The notes under the pieces are model-generated. The model was not told the origin of the DNA and searched no databases. It saw only the letters and a program-made list of their open reading frames with translations. The translations under genes were made by a program, and so were the position numbers. From Paragordius varius (taxonomy: Eukaryota > Nematomorpha), in contig OZ176051.1 of NCBI GenBank assembly GCA_964247055.1, forward strand, positions 7,440,001-7,504,000: a stretch of 64,000 bases of DNA, in the 5' to 3' direction. Shown in pieces: positions 1-12,966 of this stretch (position 1 is the first letter of the stretch; the number at the start of each line of letters is the position of its first letter).

Positions 1-66
1 AACACAATAATCTATTTTAGGGTGAATTTGAATTGTTCAAGGGTGAATTACTGTAAATGTTATATA
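1..66. mobile_element. right end of a TA-flanked MITE (cut by window edge)
   Basis: The sequence from 19 to about 60 carries the terminal pattern GGGTGAATTTGAATTGTTC...CTGTAAATG, which is the right terminal inverted repeat of the MITE family seen complete at 35511-35821. Only the right end is in the window. It lies in an intron of NOL6. Confidence 0.75.
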
Positions 67-186
67 TGGAAGATATTATTATTAGCAAATTTATATCTAT
101 TATTTAAATGATGAAGTATTATAAAATATATTTTGCAATAAATTTTTCCATATATATATATATATATATATATTATCCCAAATTAG

Positions 187-3100
187 ATATTGACACTGTT
201 AAAACTTTTGAATTTGACTACAATCGCTCGACTGATAAATTATGCCGCATGCTACGTTTTGAATCATCTACCCTAGGTCTACCAATACAAATAACGGATG
301 TCAACGTTGATTACAATGAAATTGGACGGAAAACTGCGGTAAATATTCAGACTTATGGTAATTTCTACAATGGATCCCTAAAATTACCGATTGTGGTGAC
401 CTTTATAGAAAAATAAATAGAATTCAATCAACATATACAGTCGTGTATTTTTATAAATGTCAAACATACGTATTTATTTTATTTTACTTTGTTTTTAATT
501 GTTATAATGTTTGATATGTCAACTTTCAACATGCGCATTTTTAAGCCTTAAAATAATAATAGCCTATTTCGCCATAATTTTTTGGGTAACCCTTTGGTAG
601 TTCCATCATCATCCCAAATATTTTTGAGATGGAACAATTAAAAATAAAATCAATTAAAAACGTATGTTTGACATTTTATAAACATACATGAATGTAATTA
701 ATAATATTCTACATATATTTTAAAACAAAGGAAAAATGATTTAATTACCATATTGTTATCGCTTATTAAGTTCCTAAATCTCAAACTTACTAGTTTATGG
801 GAGGGGACCAACATTTAACGATTATAATATATATATATATATATATAAAGATTTTATATATAAAATATAATAGTCCATGGTATTAATTACGAGCTGATTA
901 GTTTGATGAGCGCTATTTATTATTTAAATTATTAAAACGGGTCTATTACTTAAAAATAAAAAAGATAATTGATTTTATAAAGCGACCATTTAACTTTGAT
1001 TAATTTTTTTTGCTTCCTATAGCCATTTGTACCGCTGCCTTCAATCAAAATGCCACTCCAAAAGAATGTTGCAAAATTGAATAGAAAACATAATAGTTCA
1101 TCAACTTTTTTACAACGATTCAATCGAACATGTCCCATTTTTCATCAGCAACTACCTATTGATAATTTTAATGATATATCAAAGGGGAAAAGATTTAACG
1201 CGCAAAAGCCGCGTCATAATAATGATATTTTTACTTGTTCGACAGTTATAACTATTTGGCCCGAATCAACGCATAATTGGCCAGATGCCATTTTAAACCC
1301 CAAAGCAACGGCCTTCATAGATTTAGCTGATCTCAAAACACCAAAATCAAAGATTAGTAATGCTAAAAAGATATCTAATTCAGATAATCCTTTGAAATTA
1401 CTCAACAAAACTAAGAATACTTGTCCAAAGAAGAGAGGTGGGTATAATAAGTCCTATTTTAAAAATTTAATTGGGTATTGGAACCAGAATTGTCAGGAAA
1501 CCAAAAAAACGCATAAATGGTTCCGAAAAACACTTTCTAGTGGTCTTTTTTATATATAAGTTTTATCTGAAATACTATTTATTTTACGTAATAAGCTATC
1601 TATCATTGAAATAACAAAATTCATTTGTTTAAATATTATTATGGAACATTAACTATTTTGCCTAGCTTTTTTATTCAAAAAACAGAAACTAGACAACAAT
1701 AAATATATATTTGGTTTATTGCTACCCTTTTTACACAAAATATTCAACATAAGCCATACCGTTAAATTATGAAATATTAACGATTAGTAATTGGTCATGA
1801 GAATGCAAAAATTTGTTGACAAAAAGTTACCCTTCATTCTTTATATTTTTTATGTTAAAATATCATTATAATTTAGTTTAGGCTTAGTTTTATTACCTAT
1901 ATATAAAAAGCTATAAAAATCTATTTTTAAAAGCCCGTAAAAAATAATTTAATACCAAACAGGATTTAATATTTTTATCGCATCTTAGCCAAATAATAAC
2001 CGACATATCAAAAATATATTCCATCTATATTTTATTTCATATGTACTTATACAGTTAAATTGGATTACAAGACTGCACTTCAACAATTAAGCCTAGCTTT
2101 CTTACTTCAAATCAAACGACATTTAAGTAAACGAGTATCCCGATGTAGTTTAATTAATGAAGGCAATAATAATTATTATAACAAAAAAGACGACGCTTTT
2201 AATGTAAAAAGTCGTGAAGAAAAAAGTTTTCAAAACTTTAACATTTTTTCCATTTACCTGGAGGTTGAATTCGAAGGATATTTTTATCGACTATATTTTG
2301 TGTGTCCACCCCTTGTAACCTTGGTGGATAACATAGCCCAAAAATCAATTCCTTTAAATAGTTATGATGATGGAAAAACTGTATTGGAAAAACCGCATGT
2401 TGTTTCATTAAAGTCTAGATACGATATTTTACAACGGTTAAATAAAGCGTTAGAAAATGTAAGTATGATTTTAATTGAATGATATGTTAATTGATTTTAC
2501 TACAGTATCCGTTTATTATTTTTCTTCAATATTTTTTATTTTATCTAACTTATTGATCATATCACATTTTTCTTAAATTTAAAGTTTTGATTTTATACCA
2601 TTTAAATCTAAACATTTTAAGTTTCGCTAATATATTTACCTCTTTAATTGATTGTTTAATTATTGGCTATATATATTCTTGCCTTTTATGTGCCTATAAA
2701 ATTATTTGACACTGATGTAAAATTTGCAAACACCCTTTTTGGGTTTTATCATATTTGAATAGTTTGCCATATCAAAATTTTCAAATATTATTTAATTTTT
2801 CTAATTTCACACACCCCAGATTGAAAAAAAATGTATTTTATTTTTTTCATTAATAGGTATCCCAATTATTTCCAGGGTACAGTGGTACATGTCGATTAAT
2901 TAAACGTTGGTTGGCCTCTCAAATGCTTTTGGCCCATTCGTCATCATCATCTTATAAACATATTGAAAATTATGCAAATTCTATACTTTATCCAAGCGAA
3001 ACCACAATTCAAAACGATGGTAGTTTTAATTTTCTGTTTTTAGTAAAATTAGAGTCAATAATATTTTATTTTGTTAAATTAGATCTTTATTTTATCAATT

Positions 3101-6100
3101 TAATATAACTTTTATTAGCTATTATCATTGATTTCCATGAGGAATGCGGGTTATTAATTTTAAATAATATTTTATCTCTTAAAAGCTTTTATTTTTTATC
3201 ATCTATGCAAAGTATTAAGTGTTCGTTTTGTCTCCAATGATTTTCTAAATATATATTATTTTTAGTTCGATTTCTGGATACTCTATGGATTGATATTTTA
3301 ATCGCTTATTTGTTTCTTACGCCCGAACCTCTTCACAAAATCAGGTATATTTTTTTATAATTTTTGATATCTTTTGTAAACAAATACGAACTAATATGTT
3401 AACATTTAATTTTAACTGAAAATTTCAATTAAAAGTATATATATATATATATATATATATATAAGTTGATATGTGGTATTGACAAAACCAATATACTTTT
3501 TCCAAATATTTTAACTGTTGAATTTTTAAATATTTTTGCAATAACATTTCTGGACTATATTATAAACTATTAAATTTTTAGTTCGCCATTCGTTGGATTA
3601 TTGCGTTTTTGGAATTTTATAGCTCATTCTATCACATGGAATTGTAATCATGACATTTCTCCTATATTAGTTCCTTTGTTTAATATAAATTCTAATCTTG
3701 ATACGAAAAATGGATTATCTAATGCAAATGTCAATTATACCTTTGATGAAAATATTGAACTAAATGATATAATTAACGATAACAAAACTACAGCAAAAAA
3801 GAAAAAAACAACTTTGACATCTACCCACAATATAATTGGTTTAGGTTATAATGCTTCCCTTAAAACAATGTATAAGCTATTATTACAAGGTTATGAAAAT
3901 GCGTCGATCTCACCGACTTTAAGTGAAAATGATCCCTTTTATCGCTTGTCATACACGGCTGAAAAAAATTCAGAGTTCACTGCACATAAGCTGGCTGAAT
4001 TTTTGTATGTTGATGACTTTTTACCCAATTCAAATGACTTTATTAATGATCAAGAGACCATTGATACTAAGAATATTGAAAATTTCACAAATGATAAGGA
4101 ACAAAGTGGTGTAGGACAAACAGTAACCAATGTAAGTTTATGTTACAGTGTATATTCCCATAAAATAAAATGATTTTATAATAGGAGTTTAGTTTAAATA
4201 TTATGTAACCTCTAATACAGTGGTTCCCAACAGGGGGGCGTAGAAAAATCTATAAACGAAATTTGGAGAATATATTGAAAGATTTCAGGTGCAAATTATT
4301 ATTTGTCCCGATTAGAAAAATATTTTAAAAATTGCAAATACAAGGATCTCATTGATTGGGAATTTTAAAAGATTATAAAATATTTTACATTTTTTTGGAT
4401 TTTTTGAGAGGGCGGCATAAGAATTTGTAATTTTATTTTGGTGGGGCGTGAAAAAAAGATAGGGAACCACTGCTCTAATACAACGATTTCTTAAATATGA
4501 TGAATTTAGCAAATTATTTTGCGCAAAAGGTTTTATATGTTTTATTGATCGCTTATAGATATTGTAATTAATTTACCGCTTTTTATGCATATTTTTATTT
4601 TAATTCAATAGATTACAACATCTGCTATGAATGTATTCATTAATAAAGTCTTGGCTCCATCAAACTTAATTATGTTTCGTTTAAAAAGGATTTGTGAAAA
4701 GGCTTTAACCAATTTTCATGAATTGATTAATGCAAAAAATGATTGCATGTTAAATAGGACCGATTATAAAACAAAAGATCCCAACATTATGGTAATTGAA
4801 ATAATTTAATATTTGTAAATATTTTTAACATTTGCAATTTTAATTGGTGATCGGTATTCGATAAAACATTATTAAATATAAGTATACAACTCAAAATAAT
4901 TAAAAATTTGGATTTTCTATTTTTATATCATTGTTATAAAATTAAAATTACTTTTATATTGTAATAATAATGTTATAATATTTTTGATCGGAAAAAAGTT
5001 ATCTTACGGTTGATTATGAAAAATTATTATTAAATCTATAAAAGGACCACAAATTTTAATCATTTAATAAAAGTGGATATTATACGTGAAAAATTAATAG
5101 AGTCCAATTAACTTGAAGACAAATATTTTATGATACTATGTTTTAATTTTGTTTAGTGACCCATATAATTATAATCAAAATAAAATTGTTTTAATTTATA
5201 TCGTTTCCTTTTTCAAGCCAAAACAATATGTATTTTAACACATCACGTTTAAAAATGTGTTTGTCTCTATAAAAAATTACATATAATTTACGTTTTGACT
5301 TTCTAATATTGATTTTACAAATAATACATGAATATCTCCAGATATATTCATTACATACTTATTTTATAGGAAACCTTATTTTCACCGGATCTCACAGTGT
5401 TTGATGTAATAATTCATTTGAATCCCGATATTTTGACACGATATCATCAAAATATTGGCAACCGAAATCCTTTAACTATAAATAGGAAGTTTATTGTAGG
5501 TCCCACCCCTAACCCATTAGCTATGGGAGATAATGATAAAAGCAGCAAATTTATTGATTGGAAACTTATTCCCGATTACAGGGATAAAGTTTTACCAGAT
5601 TTTGATCCTGCCTTACATTTTATAACGCTTTTAAAGGTATATTTACTGTGAATAATGTGCTATTTAACCTCATCATTTTGTTTTTATCAATTTGTGTTCC
5701 CGTTATTATTGTGGTTTAATACGGTACGTAAAATTGGCTATCATATTAATATTGTTTAATTTGACTATATTAATATAATTTAAATTCATTAACAGTCACA
5801 AAATAGTTAATTTTTTTTTATTGTGAATATGTATTACTTTTTCGAATTATACATAGTTAATGGATCTTTAAACTTTTAGATATATTATATTTAAAAATAA
5901 TATTCATGTTAATTTAAACGTTTCTAGAAAACCATGAATCATTTAGCCATTTTCTTTATGGACGTGTATGGTGGGAAGCAAATAGGCTTAGTTTGGAAAC
6001 CTGTCGTTAAAAAGAATCTTGAAATTAAAAAAGTTCAAACATTCAATGATCAACGCCTTTCTTACTTAGAACCTGTATCAGAAAAAAACGAAATGGCCAT

Positions 6101-6185
6101 ATATTACCGTTATAATTTATCCGCTATTATTGAGGATATAAGCTTGATGGGCCAGGGGTTAATACTAAAAATTGAACAAATGTAA
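187..6185 (+). CDS. NOL6: NOL6 / Nrap (Utp22 homologue), 3' part, 9 exons
   Basis: C-terminal two thirds or so of nucleolar protein 6, a structural subunit of the SSU processome that processes 18S pre-rRNA. Exons joined by homology and phase: 187-338, 1023-1542, 2055-2458, 2857-3019, 3266-3344, 3582-4131, 4612-4791, 5370-5636, 5928-6185; all junction phases agree and the stop is TAA at 6183-6185. Visible Nrap signatures are the FPGYSGTCRLIKRWLASQML stretch, TLWIDILIAYLFLTPEP, SPFVGLLRFW, the SPDLTVFDVIIHLNP block, and the C-terminal FFMDVYGGKQIGLVWKP followed by a final 'ILEDF'-like segment, all collinear with the vertebrate protein. The 1023-1542 exon carries a poorly conserved basic insertion after the WPD motif, and its donor could instead lie at 1437/1438, which is also phase-compatible. 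The 5' end lies outside the window. It converges on TONSL. Confidence 0.9.
4218..4472. mobile_element. hAT-type MITE in NOL6 intron
   Basis: A 255-bp non-autonomous element. It starts with CAGTGGTTCCCAAC and ends with the near-complement GGGAACCACTG, a terminal motif typical of hAT MITEs. It is flanked by a perfect 8-bp target duplication CTCTAATA (4210-4217 and 4473-4480), the hAT length. No coding capacity. It sits in the intron between the NOL6 exons ending at 4131 and starting at 4612, in either orientation harmless to splicing. Confidence 0.9.
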
Positions 6186-6457
6186 ATTTGAAAATATTAT
6201 CAAATAAATTTTATATGGCAATAATAGATAAATTTAATGATTAACAAAAGTTTGATCTTGGTTGTTTTCCTATTCGCGTTAAAATTACTAATAAATTACT
6301 TCAATAAAAAAATAGAAACACTTTTAATTTTGGAGTATATTTGGCAATTTTTACACTTTTTTTGGTCCGTAAAGTATGTGGAATAAACATAATTTACGAG
6401 TAAAATTTATTAAACATTGCATAAATAAAACAACACAATAAATATGAGTAGTACGAT
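6186..6457. other. convergent 3' intergenic spacer NOL6/TONSL
   Basis: 272 bp separate the two stop codons. It must hold the polyadenylation signals of both genes: AATAAA-like strings occur on the + strand (about 6205 and 6304) and, for TONSL, TTTATT on the + strand (about 6422). No further gene is seen and there is no room for one. Confidence 0.6.
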
Positions 6458-9400
6458 TCACATTATTTTTAATAAGAGTGTGTCACCGTTGGAAAGAGTT
6501 TCAAAAATATAATCTTTTGGATACAGGAATGTCCCATCTAACGTTTGTAATTTTAAGGTCATAGTTTGGTTATAATTTTTACCATAAAGCTCACAGTATC
6601 GCTGGTAGGCTTCTGTTTGTAACCATTCTATCGTCTTATCATCATGTCGACTAATAAAATATTATGTTGCAATACAACTAGGGTTAAAAAGTACCGTTAT
6701 TTTTAAATGATTTCTAATATAAAATTACGGTCAACATTGGCGATTAATAGAATTGAAAAATTGTTACTTTTTATTTAAAATATTTTGGGTTTAAGTGTGT
6801 ACAGTTTTAATATAAACTGCCTCTTATTTTAAATATTTTATAAATAATGGACTTATTTTTACTTTAAACACTTTACAGTGTGAAACTTTTCTTTGTAGTT
6901 ATGAAATCTCTTTCATATCAAATATGATTTTTGTTATTTGATAAAAAAAATGCTACATACTTTCGATTCAACGGTATAATTAGTTTATTCGGTTTAACAT
7001 CTTTGTCATTTAAGTCGTTGTTGGAAGCAACATTATTGCACCACACTTGTATATGTAATTTTATAACGTCATTAAGTAGCGAATATGAATTATTGCTGGA
7101 TGTACGGGTTTCTGTAGATAATTGTGAGGATGTTTCACTTTTTATGATTTGTGATGTGGAAAAATCGGTAATTGTTTCTTGTTTAATTTGTGGGATATCT
7201 ATATTATTAGGATTCAAGCTGTTATTGAATGGTGAACATGATTGATGTGGTATCATCAACGATTCATTCCATTCTAATTTGGTTTGTTTTGTGGGAGATA
7301 TAATTGATGTGTTTGTTTCTTTTGGATTGTAAATAAGATCTAAATTATAATATAAATAGAATTTATTATAATAATTTATATCATTCATCACGAATTCATT
7401 TGCGATTATTGAGTTTAAATTATTAACCAGGGATTGAAAATTTTTTTAGAGAGTTGAGCAAAAACATTAACATTTTTTGAAACCATTGAACAACTGCGAA
7501 CATTTTTTGAAAATATATCACTTCAAAAAAATAACCTTTTTTAACATTTTTTTATTGTATGTGAAAAATGAAGGTAAAGGTATACAAAGAAAAATACTAT
7601 ACAATGTTTTTTTATAAACCTTTAATCCCACTAAATCTAAATCTAACCTAAATAAGATATTTAGGGAAACAACAATATAACCGGAACCAAAAATGATTTA
7701 AAACCACAAGGAAACATGATTACAGATGTAATCCCTCTAATTAACCGCTTGTTTCAACCAAAGACTTTAGAAGCGAAATTTTGTTAAATACTACCGTAAT
7801 AACAAACACTTACCATTTAATTGGTTTTTATGGTTGCTTGTTACAGTAGATTTGCTTGATTTTTGTTTAACCAGTGGTTTGCTTTTTTTGCGTTTTGGGG
7901 ATTTAATGTCGATCGTTTGAATAGCTATCAATAAAATTGATTATTAATTTTTATTTTTGTATATTTTATAAAAATATATACCTTCATCACTAATATCGGA
8001 GTACATATTATTATCATTATTGTAATTTTTGTTGTTTGCTGACGAATTAGTAGATATCAGATATTCATAGAGTTTATTAATTTCTTTCAATTCTTTTTTT
8101 GTTAAATCATCATGATTTTGTTCTTTCCATTCTCTAAGGGCGTCTATCGGATATTTTTTCTGTAAAAATTATAAAAATTATGTTAATTAATTTATGAAAC
8201 TTGCATAAGTTAGGTAGGACCTTTATTTTACCAAAACTTTCCTAAAATTTTTTCCAAAATAATTTTTACTATATTTTTTAATGCTCTGGATAACCCTTGC
8301 TCGCACTATAGTGTTTATAAGAATACAGGCTTTCTACCACTTTTTATGACTTGCCTTTAAGATTTAATGTATTACTATAGTATTATTTAAAGCATTTCGT
8401 CAAATGTGAAATATGTAATAATTTAAAACTAATAATTAGTTTCCATTTTCACTCTAATTAGAATTCATTACATCCATGTATAAATAAAAAGCACATAAAG
8501 ACTTCCCTTTTATCACTAAATTTTACCATAAAAAACATTAATAACTAACATATTTATCAAAATATATCATCATCTAATCTATCACAATTTTTTATACACT
8601 ATCATCTGGGATATCGATCCGCGCACCATGGCGTATAAGAATCCAAGCTGTACTTATATGTCCACCATATAATGCATCTTGAAGTGGTGTAATACCATCA
8701 CAACTGAGTGAAATACCATTGTTACCCCGTTCCCCATTATCATTTATGTGGGCGCCTGATTGAATAAGTAAGGCGACAATCTCGTCATGTCCATAATTAC
8801 AGGCTTCATGTAACGGTGTCCAACCACAATTGTCTCTAACGTTTACGGGGTGTCCCTAATTGCATTGATGTAAAATTTACGTTAAAAATTAAAATTGGAG
8901 AAAAAAAGTGTTTTAGGGGAAAAAAGAGCTAAAATATAATTTAATCTAATTTGGTGTAAAAATTAATAAAAATTTACGTGAATATTTAAACTTTAAAAAA
9001 AAAAATTTTATGGTAGAGATAAAATATGATTTATTTTTATTTGGCGCAAGATAAATATATTTAAAATTTCAGTTAAAATAAAATTTTAAAAATTGAAAAA
9101 AATGTTAGGGAAAATTTTAATTATGCGAATCCTTTTTTATGTACACGGGGGTCTAATAATTCTAAAAAATAGTAATATTAGATATTAAAAACAAATGTCA
9201 AAAGTGGGGCTATTTAAACGAACAAGTTGATTAATAACAAAAAAATATAAACATAACCAATGTATTTTGACGAATTGTAAAAATACATTTTTATATTATA
9301 AATGACATATAATTATGATAATTTTCACAACAGAGAAAAAATTATCAATAAAAAAATATTTTTCATATAATTATGATAAGATTTGGTAAATTCCCCCCCC

Positions 9401-12400
9401 CCTCTACCAAAAAAGAAAAAAACGCCATTACCGTTATATGTGCTTAATTAACGTATATGTCATAAATTAACTATATGTTAACCAAATTTATGAGCTTTCG
9501 AACGCGCTTTAGGTCACCCTCAATACAAGCTGTATGCAATGCGGTTTCCCCTTTTTCGTTGCGGGTTAGCGTGCTTTTGACAGATATACCATCAATATCT
9601 TCATGGTTTTTGACAATCTTGCTAATTTTTTGCCCATACTCCGTCCATTCAATGTCATCCATAAGTTTTTCTACGCTTACCAGAATAAAGTGTCGGCAAA
9701 AAATTAAATTATTGGAATAAACTTATGTAGTCAAGACAAACCTTACAAAATAGAAGTATATTTAAACTTCAGATAATTGTCATCTAATATTATTTGGTAT
9801 AATTAGCATTTGCATTCTAATTGATGTTTAAACATTTTATATCTATGATTAACGAACAAAAAAGTAATTTTTTTTCTGTCCGATTTTTAACCGGACATTT
9901 TTATTAAACCCACATTTTCTTTCCACAATGTTTTTTCCTTTTAATATCAATTTTTACAGTATGTTATTAAGATCATTTATATTAATTACACAAAAAGTCA
10001 GGGTAGGTTTGCGCAACGAGATGTAAAAAATAGGCGATTAATTCACAAATTAAAGTTCGCACATAAAAAAATATCCTAAATTAAAATCTAAATGACACTA
10101 AACAATAGTATTTTTTACTGTCTTCGGCGTTTAAAAATTTGTTTGATGCGAATTCGCTTTCAGTCATGCCCGTCAATTTGTAAATATCTGGTTGAGAATT
10201 CGAAGCATCTGAGATTTCGTCTCCAAGAGTTTCGTTATTTTCACTTTTGGAAAAAAATTTAGCTATTTCAATATCACTGCTATAATCATCTTCTTCGTGT
10301 GTATTTTCTGCACAAACATCTTTCTTTAAAAAGTAAAATAATATAATTCAATATCCAGTAACTGCTAAGTTGTAATCAAAAATCGGATATCGTCTGATAA
10401 TTTTTTAAAAAAATTGAACCCATTAATTCGGGTTCAATTTTTTTAAATAAATAAATAGACTAAAAGTTTTAACAATATGAATTTCATAATCCATAAACAT
10501 GCTATAAAAATTATAAGAACAAATGTAAACCTCAAAGCCAGATTAAAATAAAATAAAACAATATTGTAAAGTGTTTTCAATTTATAAATTTGAATCGTGG
10601 TTCGGTTTATTTACGGTTACGAAACAGCTTTGAAACTGTTTTTGGTTTCAACACAGTTTAAATAATTAATTAAAAATTGATAAAAATAAACAATTAGGAT
10701 ATATATATATATATATATATTATTTTAAATAGATACCATGTTTAATAATATTGTATCCGAAAGCTTATCAATCTCCACACTAAGTTTTGATTTGAAACTA
10801 TCAAATATATCTGAATTCGATTCCTCCTGAAGACATATATCTGTATCTTGCACAATAAAATTTATGGTTTTAAGCCAAAAAACGTATATTTGGTCTATCT
10901 TTATGTTTGTTTTATATGCTATTTGTTGATATTTCTTTCCAGTTTTGTGTTTTTTACGAAGAGTATTAGATGACATAGAATATTCATCAATTAGTTTAGT
11001 CATGGGTTTGATTATCATATCGTATTTAGTCAACTCTTTCGATAACGTATATATGGATTTAACTAAATTATACCACTTTTCAATTTTCCAGCCATCAAAC
11101 TTATAAAGAAGATTATCGGCGTTTTCCTCGTTAATACTTTCTTGACTGGTAAGTTTATGTCCGCCATCATAATTTTGCAGGAAAACGTGTGTTAATACGG
11201 ATCTTTGAAGCCATGCATTAGCTAATTTTTTTATAATTCCTAATGATTCACACAAAGCCAACGTTATGTTTTCAAACGTTTTGACATCCTCAAATTTTAT
11301 CCTGCACTTACCAGGGTCCATTATGTTGATAGTTAGGTTATCAATATGAGGGTTAAGTGTATTTAAACGCATAATTTCATCAAATTTAGCCATTTTATTG
11401 TTATTATTGTTATTAATATGTAAAACACCATGGACTTGTAATTCAAGACATGACAATAGTAGAGCTTTTTCAAAGTGACCCATATCAACATAACATTGTG
11501 AAATGGAATAGTAAAGAGATGCAAGTCTTTGATCACAAGCTCCAAACGCCGCGGCTTTAGCGTAATAATGAATGGCTTGATTCGATATTTTGAGATCATT
11601 TAACATGTCACCAATAGCTTCATAAACTTGGGATGAGGTATTAACCAATGTTTCCTTTGATACACAGCCATCATCATCATTATTAGGTAACCGTTGGAGC
11701 CAACGTAAAAGTTTGTATAATTTGCAAACTGGAATCACAAGAGAATATTTGAAAAAAATACTTAAAATGAAAAAAAAATATCCATATATTTAAATTGCAA
11801 GAAATTATAATTTGCAACCATTTACTAATGTTTTAAAGGCAGAGAGTTATGGTAAAAATTGATAAGAGTATGTATCGCGGAATATATTTTTTTGACATAT
11901 TTTTTTAAAAAGGCAAATTTAGTCTGCATTCAAATAAAATATTCGTTTTTAATTTTATATAATCGTAATACATACTTTTATTATGTTGTAAATATTCATT
12001 GGTTTTGACAATATTTTCCTCATTTGTAGTTGAAACAATATGTTTTAAAACAATTTTGAAATCACCAATTTTTAAGAGATACTATAATATTAATGGACTA
12101 GTAAAACCTCAAAGACTTTTTCATGACATTCTTTTCGTAAATCTTTGTTATTCAATTTTTCGGCAATTAACAAATTTTTTTCGGCATATTTAAAAGCGGA
12201 TTCAAATTCTAATATACTACCAGATATTTCCGCAAGAGTGGTATATATTTTAATTAGTTCATCTTTAAAATTTTCAAATCTGCGATTTTATACAAAAAAA
12301 CGTTACTGTGCAATTTTTAAGGCCTTTTTTAGGAACGTTTGAGCTGTCACGGTATTTCTTTTTATTTCGTGAACAATTGCCACATTGATATAACTACGAG

Positions 12401-12966
12401 TCAACATTAATTTGTAATCACTTGCATTTATAGCATTTCTTAATTCATGACACAACTCGATAGCCTTAAAAACATAAGCATCAATGTACTTTTACAAACT
12501 CTTTTTCAGAATTGTATAATAATAAATAAATTTCTTCAAGATCTTTAAGGTTTGTATCATAATTTAAATTAGTTCCCAATTGACAATATTTGTATTCATA
12601 ATGAAGTAAGTTTAAACGACCTAATGTCGTATGTGAACGTTGAATTTCAGAAAGATCATTGCACAAAACAGAAAAATTTTTATATTGCATAACATGATAA
12701 TTTGCTTTATTAAATTTTTGAAGTGAGGCATAGCATTCAGATATACGCCTATGCGCAATAGCCTGTCCTAAATTATCATAAAGTTGTTCGGAAATTTTGA
12801 GCTCATCTTTGTGCTCGCGCAAGGCTTTATCAAAACTACCTTTATTTTATTCAAACATATTACCATTTTCAGAGTATAAGTTTCCCAAGTAATTACATAT
12901 TTCTGCTGCTTTAACAAAATTATTATTAGATATAAAATTTTCTTTTTCCTTTAAATAAACTATCAT
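6458..12966 (-). CDS. TONSL: TONSL (Tonsoku-like), 13 exons, without LRR domain
   Basis: Replication-fork repair factor that in animals pairs with MMS22L and reads histone H4 unmethylated at K20 through its ankyrin domain. Exons (minus order): 12966-12864, 12839-12496, 12464-12307, 12279-12108, 12081-11976, 11728-10737, 10323-10119, 9670-9483, 8855-8598, 8159-7982, 7924-7814, 7339-6961, 6650-6458; phases agree, giving about 1,128 residues. ATG at 12966 was chosen because the first TPR (CNYLGNLYSENG, then FDKALREH) follows at the human spacing. Order: TPRs (to about residue 625), acidic stretch (exon 10323-10119), three ankyrin repeats with GETALHTACIEG and CGWTPLHEACNYGH, whose W, E and N are histone-binding residues in the human protein, a PKRKKSKP basic patch, then a ubiquitin-like fold (IEWLQTEAYQRYCELYG). 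It stops there; human TONSL continues with about 300 residues of leucine-rich repeats. Four introns are only 24-31 nt. Confidence 0.88.
12082..12863 (-). other. four ultrashort GT-AG introns in TONSL
   Basis: Introns at 12840-12863 (24 nt), 12465-12495 (31 nt), 12280-12306 (27 nt) and 12082-12107 (26 nt), read on the minus strand. Each begins GT and ends AG. Removing each restores an uninterrupted TPR alignment: ENG|SFDKALREH, EKEF|AIELCHEL, LKIA(Q)FENFKDEL and KVFE|YLLKIGDF. At least three contain in-frame stops or shift the frame if retained, so they cannot simply be coding. The next intron of the same gene (11729-11975) is of ordinary size, 247 nt. Confidence 0.85.

Noticed and set aside
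1050-1559. A separate small gene starting at ATG 1050
   Set aside because: It is an internal NOL6 exon: acceptor at 1022, in phase with 338 and 2055, and the WPD motif fits the Nrap alignment.
8660-8760. An extra short intron in the TONSL ankyrin exon (GTAAC...CTCAG)
   Set aside because: Removing it breaks the frame (22 nt), whereas reading through keeps the ankyrin repeats open. Treated as a lineage-specific insertion of a few residues.
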